The notes beneath the pieces are model-generated. The model searched no databases. It had not been told where the DNA came from and saw only the letters and a list, made by a program, of their open reading frames with translations. DNA of 29,763 nt from Haliscomenobacter sp. (GTDB lineage Bacteria > Bacteroidota > Bacteroidia > Chitinophagales > Saprospiraceae). The stretch is from assembly GCF_016718685.1 (NCBI RefSeq), contig NZ_JADKCX010000077.1, positions 1 through 29,763 on the forward strand, written 5' to 3'. Below, piece by piece: positions 1-7,050 of this stretch. The position numbers and the translations under genes are program-made. Every line of letters starts with the position of its first letter. Positions within the stretch are counted from its first letter, which is position 1.

Positions 1-422
1 TCATCTTTAACCGTTCACAATACGAGGACGTCATCATTCAAAGGGTACACAAATGGATCGATGAGGAACGGGTCAAAAAACGCATCGCTTCCATCAACAC
101 GTTTGAAGAATTATTGGCTTACGACAACAACACCATCATCTTCAAATTCATGCTCCACATTTCCAAAGAACAACAGGAAGTGGAGCTGAACCAACGTTTG
201 AATGAAAAGGAAAAATTTTGGAAACACAATGCCAACGATTGGAAAGAACGGGAACATTGGGCCGAATACATGCGTTGTTACGAAGACGTGTTGAACCAGA
301 GCAGCATTCCCTGGACGATTGTGCCCGTGGATCAGCGCTGGTACCGCGACTACGTCATTTCAAAAACGATGGTAGAAAAACTGGAGACTCTGGATCTGGC
401 TTATCCACCACTACAAAAGTAA
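1..422 (+). CDS. ppk2: Polyphosphate kinase 2 family protein, C-terminal part
   Basis: Partial gene, open at the left edge; the frame starts at base 3 and ends with TAA at 420-422, leaving about 139 residues. The visible part opens with IFNRSQYEDVIIQRVHKW, then a helical stretch with FKFMLHISKEQQ, KEREHWAEYMRCYE and a terminal WYRDYVISKTMVEKLE. This is the C-terminal half of PPK2-type polyphosphate:nucleotide phosphotransferases, which move phosphate between polyphosphate and nucleotides in the cytoplasm. The Walker-type P-loop lies upstream of the window, so the subclass (ADP- or AMP-preferring) cannot be judged. It sits 3 bp before the S4-domain gene, suggesting co-transcription. The family call is from motif recognition and is firm; the exact substrate is not visible. 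Confidence 0.88.
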   Translation, partial: IFNRSQYEDVIIQRVHKWIDEERVKKRIASINTFEELLAYDNNTIIFKFMLHISKEQQEVELNQRLNEKEKFWKHNANDWKEREHWAEYMRCYEDVLNQSSIPWTIVPVDQRWYRDYVISKTMVEKLETLDLAYPPLQK

Positions 423-425
423 ACT

Positions 426-836
426 ATGGATAAAATTCGTGTTGATAAATGGCTTTGGACCGTGCGCATGTTCAAATCACGCACCATGGCCTCAGATGCC
501 GTCAAAGGTGGACGGGTAAAAATCAATGGGGCAGCCATTAAAGCATCTTACAACATTGGACGGGGCGAAGTGATTGAGTTGAAAAAAAATGGCTTCTACT
601 TTCAATTCAAAGTGATCGAGCTCCTCAAAAACCGCGTAGCCGCCCCCATCGCCATCACCTGTTACGAAAACCTGACGCCCCCGGAAGAACTCAACAAATA
701 CAACGAATGGTTTGTGGGCAAAGGGGGCATCGAGTTCCGCGAGCGCGGCGCTGGCCGCCCCACTAAAAAAGACCGCCGGGAAATCGATGGCTTTAAGGAC
801 GATTGGTTTGATGTAGAGTTCGACGATGAAAGCTAG
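426..836 (+). CDS. hslR: S4-domain RNA-binding protein, Hsp15 (HslR) type
   Basis: Encodes 136 aa, matching the usual size of Hsp15 (about 133 aa). Residues 3-55 form an S4 RNA-binding domain (IRVDKWLWTVRMFKSRTMAS, then a GGRVKING turn). The C-terminus carries the basic Hsp15 tail GRPTKKDRREIDGFK. Hsp15 proteins bind 50S subunits with a stranded nascent chain-tRNA and help rescue stalled ribosomes. The ATG lies 3 bp after the PPK2 stop, so the two are probably one transcript. The acidic end (DDWFDVEFDDES) is typical of the Bacteroidota version. Role is inferred from the family. Confidence 0.88.
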   Translation: MDKIRVDKWLWTVRMFKSRTMASDAVKGGRVKINGAAIKASYNIGRGEVIELKKNGFYFQFKVIELLKNRVAAPIAITCYENLTPPEELNKYNEWFVGKGGIEFRERGAGRPTKKDRREIDGFKDDWFDVEFDDES

Positions 837-1025
837 AAGTGAAAAGCGAAAAGTGATGGGAAAAGAAGGTAAATGGTCAAAGAAAACAAACCAACAAAAA
901 GGCAGCTGATGCGATGTTTCATGAGTAAATAGCGTTAATTTTATGCCCGATTGGCAAATAGGAAGCTAAGTATGCGTCTTGCTAATGTGGTAAAATGTAC
1001 TTAAAAAACAAAAAATCAACACTTT

Positions 1026-1415
1026 ATGCTTAGTAAGCTTGAGATAGTGCGCAAATACTGGGATTTATTTGACCAGGCAGACTTCAAGGCTGCCACAAAA
1101 CTCATGCACGATCATGCCGTAGTTTGGGAACCCAATACCCGCGAAGTTTTTCGTTCCAGAAGCGCTTTTCTGCGCATGCACGAAGCCAATCCGCAACCCT
1201 GGCGCATCGAAGAAATAGACATGCTGTCTGAGATGAAAGAAGGAATCATCGTCACCGTAGTGAAAGCCTATTCCGAAAAAACACCGGAAAGTTATTTCAT
1301 TACCTCCTTTTTCACGTTTGCTGGTGAAAAAATCATCGAAATTATGGAATACTGGAGTTTGAATGCTGAAGCACCCGCCTGGCGAAACAGCCAGGGTTTT
1401 TCAGAAACCTATTGA
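1026..1415 (+). CDS. SnoaL/NTF2-like fold protein
   Basis: Encodes 129 aa with no signal peptide. It opens with an amphipathic helix (KLEIVRKYWDLFDQADFKAA) followed by LMHDHAVVWEPNTREVFRSR, then an alternating beta-rich half ending in KIIEIMEYWSLN. This is the layout of SnoaL-like NTF2-fold proteins, which range from small ligand-binding proteins to isomerases and hydrolases. I see no residue set that fixes an activity, so no reaction is claimed. The 189-bp spacer before it contains only A/G-rich sequence and no convincing promoter. A second NTF2-like gene follows 63 bp downstream. Confidence 0.7.
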   Translation: MLSKLEIVRKYWDLFDQADFKAATKLMHDHAVVWEPNTREVFRSRSAFLRMHEANPQPWRIEEIDMLSEMKEGIIVTVVKAYSEKTPESYFITSFFTFAGEKIIEIMEYWSLNAEAPAWRNSQGFSETY

Positions 1416-1478
1416 ATCGATAGCCCAACCGTTTTGTTTTACATATACCCTATTTACTTATACACAAAAATTACTGGC

Positions 1479-1967
1479 ATGAAAAAAATCGTCATTTTTT
1501 TGATGGTTTTACCAGCATTGTATTTATTTGCCTGTAAACCCCAACGCCAGTCCAATTCAAGTGCCCAAAATTCCCGTGATAAAAATACTTCCACCCAACT
1601 CCTCGAACTGGAAAAAGCCCGGTTGGCGGCATTGTCTCAGCTGGATTCCAATCAGTTAAAAGAAATGGTAAGTGCTGATTTTGAACTTACTACAAGTTTC
1701 GGTGAATTGATAAATCTGCAACGCTTATTGCAAAATTACCGCCTCAGGTACTTGGCTGGCAACCAGGAAAAACACTATACCAAAGCAACAATTGTAAATA
1801 TTTACAATGATGGAAAAACCGCAATCCTGAGGGGTATTTATATTGTTGAACGGGTTGAAAAAGGAGGAATTATTGTGCTTACTACGCGGTACACCGATGT
1901 ATACATCAAAGATGCTCAAAAATTTTTACTAGCTTCATCACACCATTCACGAATAAAAAATAATTAA
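1479..1967 (+). CDS. Predicted lipoprotein with DUF4440/NTF2-like domain
   Basis: Start chosen at ATG 1479 rather than an in-frame TTG at 1434, because from 1479 the protein begins with a lipoprotein signal: MKKIVIFLMVLPALYLFAC, with lipobox LFAC and Cys19. About 162 aa in total. After a Ser/Asn/Gln-rich linker the domain starts with LLELEKARLAALSQLDSNQ, typical of DUF4440-type NTF2-fold proteins, followed by beta strands (GKTAILRGIYIVERV, RYTDVYIKDAQKFLLASS). It is probably anchored in the outer or inner membrane facing the periplasm. The function of DUF4440 lipoproteins is unknown. It may share a transcript with the preceding SnoaL-like gene. Confidence 0.7.
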   Translation: MKKIVIFLMVLPALYLFACKPQRQSNSSAQNSRDKNTSTQLLELEKARLAALSQLDSNQLKEMVSADFELTTSFGELINLQRLLQNYRLRYLAGNQEKHYTKATIVNIYNDGKTAILRGIYIVERVEKGGIIVLTTRYTDVYIKDAQKFLLASSHHSRIKNN

Positions 1968-2033
1968 CGTATAATTACTGTTTGAATCACAAAACCACTA
2001 TAAAACATGGCGGTCTCACTATTGAAAAATTAT

Positions 2034-2063
2034 TTTTTTTTACGTGAAATAAAATTACCTTTG
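2034..2063 (+). promoter_or_regulatory. Bacteroidota-type promoter of the AT-hook protein gene
   Basis: A perfect TAnnTTTG -7 box (TACCTTTG) lies at 2056-2063, with a T-rich stretch at 2032-2041 where the -33 TTTG/TTG is expected. The ATG is only 18 bp beyond the -7 box, giving a very short leader. The -33 box is weak. Confidence 0.5.
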
Positions 2064-2080
2064 TGAAAAAAATTTAAGAA

Positions 2081-2770
2081 ATGGCAAAATTGGATTTATC
2101 TGTTGTAGATATCAGATCTTTGATCGATACGTATACATCAGATCTTCGTCAACTTCAGTTCAAATCAGCTTCAATTAAAGCGAACATTGAAGCCTTGGAA
2201 GAAATGCTGGGAAAAGGGACTCCAGCTCCTGCAAAAGAAGAAAAAAAAGAAAGCAAAGCAGGTCGCCCACCCAAAAAACAAAAACAAATACTTGAATCCC
2301 CGGTAGATGTTAAAGAAGTAAAAGAAACTAAACCTGAAAAAGCGACTAAAACGCCCAAAGTAGAAAAAACCGCCAAAAAAGGTCCTGGCCGCCCCCGCCT
2401 CATTCCGCTCGACCAAATCAAAGTTGAAAAACCCAAGAAAGAAAAGCCGGTGAAAGCCACCAAAGCAGAAAAACCTGCGAAAGTGAGCAAAAAAGCTCCT
2501 GCTGAAGGCGCCGTAAAACGTGGCCGCATTCCTGGGTTCAACCGTTGGGAAGAAGGAATCATTGACATGCTGAGATCGTCCAATCGTCCGCTCAAGAACG
2601 AAGAGTTGATGGAAGCCATGACCATGATTGCCAAACGCGATAACGTCCAGGAAGGCCCCGCACAATTGAAAGTGCGCCTCAACCAGGCATTGGTCAAATT
2701 GGGCAATAAACTTGGGATGTTGAAAAAGAGCCCTTCCGGTGGAAAAGGCTTCTTGTACAGCTTGAAGTAA
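2081..2770 (+). CDS. AT-hook / histone H1-like DNA-binding protein
   Basis: Encodes 229 aa in three parts. Residues 1-48 are a predicted coiled coil (LDLSVVDIRSLIDTYTSDLR and following). Residues about 50-150 are a Lys/Ala/Pro-rich tail resembling histone H1, with AT-hook-like cores AGRPPKK, GPGRPRL and KRGRIPG. Residues about 150-229 form a compact helical domain (WEEGIIDMLRSSNRPLKNEE, LNQALVKLGNKLGMLKK, GGKGFLYSLK) that looks like a winged helix. A nucleoid-associated or chromatin-organising role in the cytoplasm is inferred from this composition; no specific target is visible. It has its own promoter and is followed by a hairpin-forming repeat. Confidence 0.68.
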   Translation: MAKLDLSVVDIRSLIDTYTSDLRQLQFKSASIKANIEALEEMLGKGTPAPAKEEKKESKAGRPPKKQKQILESPVDVKEVKETKPEKATKTPKVEKTAKKGPGRPRLIPLDQIKVEKPKKEKPVKATKAEKPAKVSKKAPAEGAVKRGRIPGFNRWEEGIIDMLRSSNRPLKNEELMEAMTMIAKRDNVQEGPAQLKVRLNQALVKLGNKLGMLKKSPSGGKGFLYSLK

Positions 2771-2779
2771 GAGGGTTCA

Positions 2780-2848
2780 GGGTTCGGGCACCTCGACTCC
2801 GCTCGGCGACCGATTGCCGAACCCACGAACTCCCGAACCTTCGAACCC
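2780..2848. repeat. Spacer inverted repeat with 22-nt core
   Basis: Between the convergent AT-hook and selD genes. The arms are GGGTTCGGGC (2780-2789) and GCCGAACCC (2816-2824), with further GAACC-type words up to about 2848. The loop carries the 22-nt core ending CTCGGCGACC at 2790-2811. A related core (17 of 22 bases) sits in the hairpin loop at 20793-20814. It may act as a bidirectional terminator. Confidence 0.55.
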
Positions 2849-2857
2849 GTACCTCCC

Positions 2858-3907
2858 TCAGTTTCTGACCTCGATAAGTTTATCCCCTCCCCTCACTATT
2901 TCTCCAATTGGTGCCAAAGTCAAGCCAAGTTCGCTGGCGAAACTTTGGAAGGTGTTTTCCTGACTGGCCTCAATGGCAACCAGTAGGCCTCCTGAGGTTT
3001 GTGGATCACACAAAATATTGCGCTGTACGTCGGTAAGCGGGGCTATTTTATGCCCGTAACTATCGAAATTCCGATTGGTACCACCGGGCACACAACGGTG
3101 GTAAAGGTAATACTCAATGGCCTCAGCATCCAGGAGCGGAATTTTATCCAATTCAATGATGGCACTCGTCCCCGAAGCCTCACACATCTCGATGAGGTGC
3201 CCCATCAAGCCAAATCCCGTCACATCGGTCATCGCTTCTACATAAGGCAAAGTGGCAAATGCCGCACCAACTTTGTTGAGTATCAACATGGAATTGCGGG
3301 CCAGGTTGGCGTGTTCTTCGCGCAACAAACCCTTTTTTTGTGCGGTTGTCAAAATCCCTACACCCAGGGGCTTGGTCAAAAATAATTTGCTGCCGATCGA
3401 AGCACCGCCATTTCTTTTGAGGTGTTGCAATTTGACCCTTCCGGTCACCGCCAACCCAAAAATGGGTTCCGGGCTGTCGATGCTGTGCCCACCAGCCAGG
3501 GGAATCCCTGCTTCCAGGCAGGCTTTGCGGCTCCCTTCGATCACCTGATTGGCCACTTCTGGCGGCAGGGTATTGATCGGCCAACCCAGGATGGCAATGG
3601 CCAGCAAAGGGGTGCCCCCCATGGCGTACACATCGCTGATGGCATTCACCGAGGCGATTTGGCCAAAGTCCATGGCATCATCCACAATGGGCATAAAAAA
3701 GTCGGTAGTGGAAATGATCGCCGTACCATCGCCCAGGTCCATCACGGCCGCGTCGTCGCGTTCGTCATTGCCCACCAATAAGTTGGAAAAATGAATTTTC
3801 TCGCTGGCTTGAACGAGGATATTGTCCAGTACGCTGGGTGAAATTTTACAGCCGCATCCAGCACCGTGGCTGTATTGGGTGAGTTTATAGTTGTTGTGCA
3901 TCGGCAA
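2858..3907 (-). CDS. selD: Selenide, water dikinase (selenophosphate synthetase)
   Basis: Encodes 349 aa, the standard SelD length. It makes selenophosphate from selenide and ATP in the cytoplasm. The N-terminus contains LTQYSHGAGCGCKISP, where Cys18 and Lys21 correspond to the catalytic Cys17 and Lys20 of E. coli SelD; the catalytic position is Cys, not selenocysteine. Further family blocks are GDGTAIISTTDFFMPIVDD (metal/ATP binding), GGHSIDSPEPIFGLAVTG and CDPQTSGGLL near the C-terminus. Its start overlaps the end of mnmH by 23 bp, so the two genes are translationally coupled and form one operon. No selA, selB or tRNA-Sec is seen in the window, so the product most simply feeds 2-selenouridine synthesis. 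ATG at 3901 (residue 3) is an alternative start. Confidence 0.96.
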   Translation of the reverse strand: MPMHNNYKLTQYSHGAGCGCKISPSVLDNILVQASEKIHFSNLLVGNDERDDAAVMDLGDGTAIISTTDFFMPIVDDAMDFGQIASVNAISDVYAMGGTPLLAIAILGWPINTLPPEVANQVIEGSRKACLEAGIPLAGGHSIDSPEPIFGLAVTGRVKLQHLKRNGGASIGSKLFLTKPLGVGILTTAQKKGLLREEHANLARNSMLILNKVGAAFATLPYVEAMTDVTGFGLMGHLIEMCEASGTSAIIELDKIPLLDAEAIEYYLYHRCVPGGTNRNFDSYGHKIAPLTDVQRNILCDPQTSGGLLVAIEASQENTFQSFASELGLTLAPIGEIVRGGDKLIEVRN

Positions 3908-4916
3908 ATTGTATCAGTTGTTGTGCGCGTTCGTGCAGTGATTCATTCGCATCGGGAAACGTCCAAACGGGATGAAAGTTGCATTTTTGGTTGGCGTGCA
4001 GGTAGGATTTGTCGTAGTAACGCAGGGCAATTTCGGCGGCTGTGGCAAAATCGTCTGCTTGCAGCGCAGCCAGAGCGTTTTTGAGGTTGAGACCACCCAG
4101 ACGGCGCTCAATGGTTAAAAAAGCGGCACGCAGCGCGTCTTTGTCAAAGCTGGCATAAGTGGCCACCAAAAAGGCGACGCGTTGCTCGAAAGGAATTTCT
4201 AGATCCAGCAGTGGGCTTTGGCGAAATTGATCCCAAAAGCCCTGCGGCATAAACACCCGCCCGATGCCCCGGCTTTCATTTTCAACCCAAACCCGCCGTT
4301 GAGGGTCAATTTGTGAAAAAACCGCATAAAGGTTGTTCTCAAATTGCTCTACACTCGGCTGCGGGGCTTCACCCAAATCACCAAAAGCCGAGCCTTTGTG
4401 CTGGGCCAATTGCTCCAGATCGATGACCTGTTCGCCCAGGGCCGCCAATTCGTGTAGGGTTTTGGTTTTTGCACTTCCCGTGGGTCCACCCAGTACAACC
4501 ATACGCAGCCTGTGGCTTACAAATTCCTGATGGATGAACTGGCGATAGGCTTTGTAACCGCCTTGCAAAGTCACCACATCCATCCCTGAAAAACTTAACA
4601 ACCAGGACAAACTGCCGCTGCGTTGTCCTCCCCGCCAGCAATGTACCACGACCTTGCCCCTGGGGGCGAGGAGGCGGGCTTGTTTGACGTAGTCGGGCAT
4701 CCGTGCTCCGGCGTACTCTAGCCCCTTCATAAAAGCCTTATCCGGGCTTTGTTGTTTGTACATGGTGCCTACCACTACCCTTTCCTCATCCGAAAACAAA
4801 GGAAGATTGTACGCTCCAGGGATGTGCCCGAGGGCGAATTCTGCCGGAGTACGCACATCGAGTAAAACGCGGTTGATTAAGGCGCTGGATAAGGAGTCAG
4901 GAGTAATTTTATGCAT
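3885..4916 (-). CDS. mnmH: tRNA 2-selenouridine synthase
   Basis: Replaces 2-thiouridine by 2-selenouridine at the tRNA wobble position, using selenophosphate from SelD. Start chosen at ATG 4916 (343 aa; E. coli MnmH has 364): the frame is open to 5012, but the extra 32 residues are repeat-derived and unlike the family. Domains: a rhodanese domain (residues about 5-130) with LLDVRTPAEFALGHIPGA and the catalytic loop HCWRGGQRS (Cys93), then a P-loop domain with GGPTGSAKT (residues 143-151). The family usually has G-C/S-G-K-T here, so Ala149 is a small variation. It is the first gene of the mnmH-selD operon. The spacer to hemF (4917-5096) holds an inverted repeat. Confidence 0.94.
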   Translation of the reverse strand: MHKITPDSLSSALINRVLLDVRTPAEFALGHIPGAYNLPLFSDEERVVVGTMYKQQSPDKAFMKGLEYAGARMPDYVKQARLLAPRGKVVVHCWRGGQRSGSLSWLLSFSGMDVVTLQGGYKAYRQFIHQEFVSHRLRMVVLGGPTGSAKTKTLHELAALGEQVIDLEQLAQHKGSAFGDLGEAPQPSVEQFENNLYAVFSQIDPQRRVWVENESRGIGRVFMPQGFWDQFRQSPLLDLEIPFEQRVAFLVATYASFDKDALRAAFLTIERRLGGLNLKNALAALQADDFATAAEIALRYYDKSYLHANQKCNFHPVWTFPDANESLHERAQQLIQFADAQQL

Positions 4917-4948
4917 CTGTACGTTGCCTTTTTTCAAATGACGAGTGA

Positions 4949-5077
4949 TTCGAATGACGAATGGGTCGGCAATGACGGGAATTTTATGGAATACAAAATA
5001 GGTTGATTTCACTCACCTCAAGACAATTCAACAATTCTTGCTCGGCGGAGCACCAAATTCGTCACTTGTCATTCGAA
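4949..5077. repeat. Spacer inverted repeat built on GAATGAC/GTCATTC words
   Basis: The arms TTCGAATGAC (4949-4958) and GTCATTCGAA (5068-5077) are perfect 10-bp complements. Extra copies of ATGACGAAT-like words lie on the left and ATTCGTCA-like words on the right. The intervening stretch contains GCTCGGCGGAGCACC (5040-5054), which partly resembles the core seen at 2790-2811. It occupies the spacer between hemF and mnmH, both transcribed leftward. Confidence 0.5.
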
Positions 5078-5096
5078 AAATTCGTCATCATTCTTT

Positions 5097-6011
5097 TCAA
5101 ATCCATTCTTTTCCCTTTTCTTTCAACCAGGCCAGGGTTTGTGCTTCGGGAGAGCCTTCCTCGGGCTGGTGATTGTACACCCAATTGGCCGTAGGCGGCA
5201 AACTCATCAGGATGGACTCGGTGCGGCCATCGGTATCCAAACCGAATTTGGTGCCTTTGTCCCATACCAGATTGAACTCCACATACCGGCCCCGGCGCAG
5301 GTATTGCCAGTTTTTTTCCCGTTCGGTAAAAGGATCGTTTTTGTGGCGATGTAAAATTGGGATATACGTGGGGCAAAAAGTTTCACCAACGGCCCGCACA
5401 AAGGCAAACAACTGTTCTTTACTTTGACCCGACTGTTCATTGAGCCGATCAAAAAAAATGCCTCCGATCCCCCTGGTTTCACCCCGGTGTTTGATGTAAA
5501 AATAATCATCGGCCCAAACTTTGTACTTGGGGTAATAATCGGGATGGTGCAGATCGCAGGTCGTTTTTAAGGCCTGGTGAAAAAAAGCAGCGTCTTCCGG
5601 GAAAATGTAGTGTGGCGTGAGGTCGATGCCGCCGCCGAACCACCAATGTCCACCTTCTGTTTCAAAATAGCGGACATTCATGTGGATGATGGGGGCAAAA
5701 GGATTGCTGGAATGTAGGACGATGGAAACCCCCGTGGCAAAAAAATTACTCGATTGCAATTGTAAGGCCTGCGCGATTTTAGGCGACAATTCACCATGCA
5801 CCGCCGAAAAATTCACCCCGCCTTTTTCGATGTGCTGGCCCATGATCACGCGGCTGCGGCCGCCGCCGCCCCCTTCACGCTCCCATGTGTCTTCCTGAAA
5901 GCGCCCTACCCCATCTGCGGTTTCCAGTTGCTGACAGATGTCATCCTGTAAATCCTGGAAATAAGCGGTAATGGACGCTCGATCCACCCTCGGCGCAGCA
6001 AAAGTTTTCAT
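5097..6011 (-). CDS. hemF: Oxygen-dependent coproporphyrinogen III oxidase
   Basis: Encodes 304 aa (E. coli HemF has 299). It catalyses the oxidative decarboxylation of coproporphyrinogen III to protoporphyrinogen IX in haem synthesis, in the cytoplasm. Family blocks in order: EREGGGGGRSRVI (residues about 45-57), FFATGVSIVLHSSNPFAPI, HMNVRYFET, GGHWWFGGGIDLTPHY, the YYPKYKVWADDYFYIKHR block, RGIGGIFFDRLN, and the C-terminal RRGRYVEFNLVWDKGTKFGL, all as in active HemF. It suggests the organism meets oxygen. It is transcribed away from the nucleoside phosphorylase gene; a TTACTTTG box at 6042-6049 on the minus strand may be its -7 element, one base from consensus. Confidence 0.97.
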   Translation of the reverse strand: MKTFAAPRVDRASITAYFQDLQDDICQQLETADGVGRFQEDTWEREGGGGGRSRVIMGQHIEKGGVNFSAVHGELSPKIAQALQLQSSNFFATGVSIVLHSSNPFAPIIHMNVRYFETEGGHWWFGGGIDLTPHYIFPEDAAFFHQALKTTCDLHHPDYYPKYKVWADDYFYIKHRGETRGIGGIFFDRLNEQSGQSKEQLFAFVRAVGETFCPTYIPILHRHKNDPFTEREKNWQYLRRGRYVEFNLVWDKGTKFGLDTDGRTESILMSLPPTANWVYNHQPEEGSPEAQTLAWLKEKGKEWI

Positions 6012-6038
6012 TTATTTTTCCTTTTTTTATAAGTCTTG

Positions 6039-6069
6039 TTGCAAAGTAAAGTCATAATTGCTATTTTTT
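6039..6069 (+). promoter_or_regulatory. Possible promoter of the nucleoside phosphorylase gene
   Basis: TTG at 6039-6041 and TATTTTTT at 6062-6069 are separated by 20 bp, as in Bacteroidota promoters (TTG-N20-TAnnTTTG); the last base of the -7 box deviates. The region is AT-rich, so chance matches are likely. Confidence 0.35.
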
Positions 6070-6100
6070 CTGTTTGTTGATTGAATAAAACCAAATACAG

Positions 6101-6988
6101 ATGCAAGCTCTAGCTGATACCGAACTGATCATCACCCCTGCGGGCAAAATTTACCACCTGGATCTACATCCCGATGAATTGGCGGATACCGTCATCACCG
6201 TGGGTGACCCCGCGCGGGTAGGGGCCATCTCCAAACATTTTGACCGCATTGAATCCCGCTCCGCCCACCGCGAATTTGTGACGCATACCGGATACCTGGG
6301 CCAAAAACGCCTCAGCGTACTCTCCACGGGCATCGGCCCCGACAACATCGACATCTGCCTCAACGAACTGGATGCGCTGGCCAACATCGACTTCCATACC
6401 CGAACACCCAAGCCACACCCGCGCCAACTCAACATCATCCGCCTGGGCACCTCCGGCTCCTTGCAGCACGACATTAAGCCTGGCTCTTTGATCATTTCTC
6501 GCTATGGCCTTGGACTGGACAACCTCCTGCATTTTTACCAATACCAACCCAACCTCGCCGAGGCGGAGCTGATGGACGCGGTACTGGAAATGGAAAAATA
6601 CGTGGAAAAATTCCCGGTCAGGCCCTATGTCTGTGAGGGCAGCGGAGCATTGGCCGACCAGCTGAGTGCAGGTGGCATCGAACAGGGCATCACCATCACT
6701 TGCCCAGGCTTTTACGCCCCCCAGGCACGCAGCCTGCGCACCCCCGCACGCATGAGCATCCAAACCCTCGACGCCTGGAGCAAACTGAGCTACCAAGGCG
6801 TGCGTTTGACCAATTTTGAGATGGAAACTTCGGCTATTTTTGGCTTATCCCGCTTGTTGGGTCACCGCGCGGTATCTTGCAATGTCATCCTGGGCAATCG
6901 CCTGAACGGCGATTTTACCGATGACCCGGCGGGGATCGTGGAACGGATGATTGCGGTGATGTTGCCGCGGATTGTGGGGCTGGATTGA
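6101..6988 (+). CDS. Nucleoside phosphorylase (uridine phosphorylase-like)
   Basis: Encodes 295 aa of the PNP/UDP phosphorylase family, which cleaves nucleosides with phosphate to give the base and ribose-1-phosphate. Visible motifs: ITVGDPARV at residues 32-40 (phosphate-binding GDP loop), STGIGPDNID (residues about 80-90), IIRLGTSGSLQ, and the ribose-binding NFEMETSAIFGL with Glu240, Met241 and Glu242. The length and the GTSGSLQ segment fit Bacteroidota uridine phosphorylase-like members, but base preference cannot be read from motifs alone, so no symbol is given. Divergent from hemF; convergent with the patatin gene downstream, with a 62-bp spacer and no clear terminator. Confidence 0.85.
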   Translation: MQALADTELIITPAGKIYHLDLHPDELADTVITVGDPARVGAISKHFDRIESRSAHREFVTHTGYLGQKRLSVLSTGIGPDNIDICLNELDALANIDFHTRTPKPHPRQLNIIRLGTSGSLQHDIKPGSLIISRYGLGLDNLLHFYQYQPNLAEAELMDAVLEMEKYVEKFPVRPYVCEGSGALADQLSAGGIEQGITITCPGFYAPQARSLRTPARMSIQTLDAWSKLSYQGVRLTNFEMETSAIFGLSRLLGHRAVSCNVILGNRLNGDFTDDPAGIVERMIAVMLPRIVGLD

Positions 6989-7050
6989 GGCGCATAGTCA
7001 GCCCTGCAACCCGCAGTAAGGTCAAAACTGAGCCCGATCAGAATGCAACT

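Noticed and set aside
1434..1478. Longer N-terminus for the DUF4440 lipoprotein
   Set aside because: It would bury the lipoprotein signal; MKKIVIFLMVLPALYLFAC at 1479 is a clear natural start.
2155..2826. Long antisense frames opposite the AT-hook gene
   Set aside because: They are the complement of Lys/Pro-rich codons, giving Phe/Gly- or Ser/Leu-rich shadows.
2858..3907. Selenocysteine-containing SelD
   Set aside because: The catalytic codon is TGC-type Cys (Cys18), and no in-frame TGA occurs before the natural stop.
4917..5012. In-frame 32-residue N-terminal extension of MnmH
   Set aside because: It is encoded by spacer repeat sequence and is absent from the family; ATG 4916 gives the normal start.
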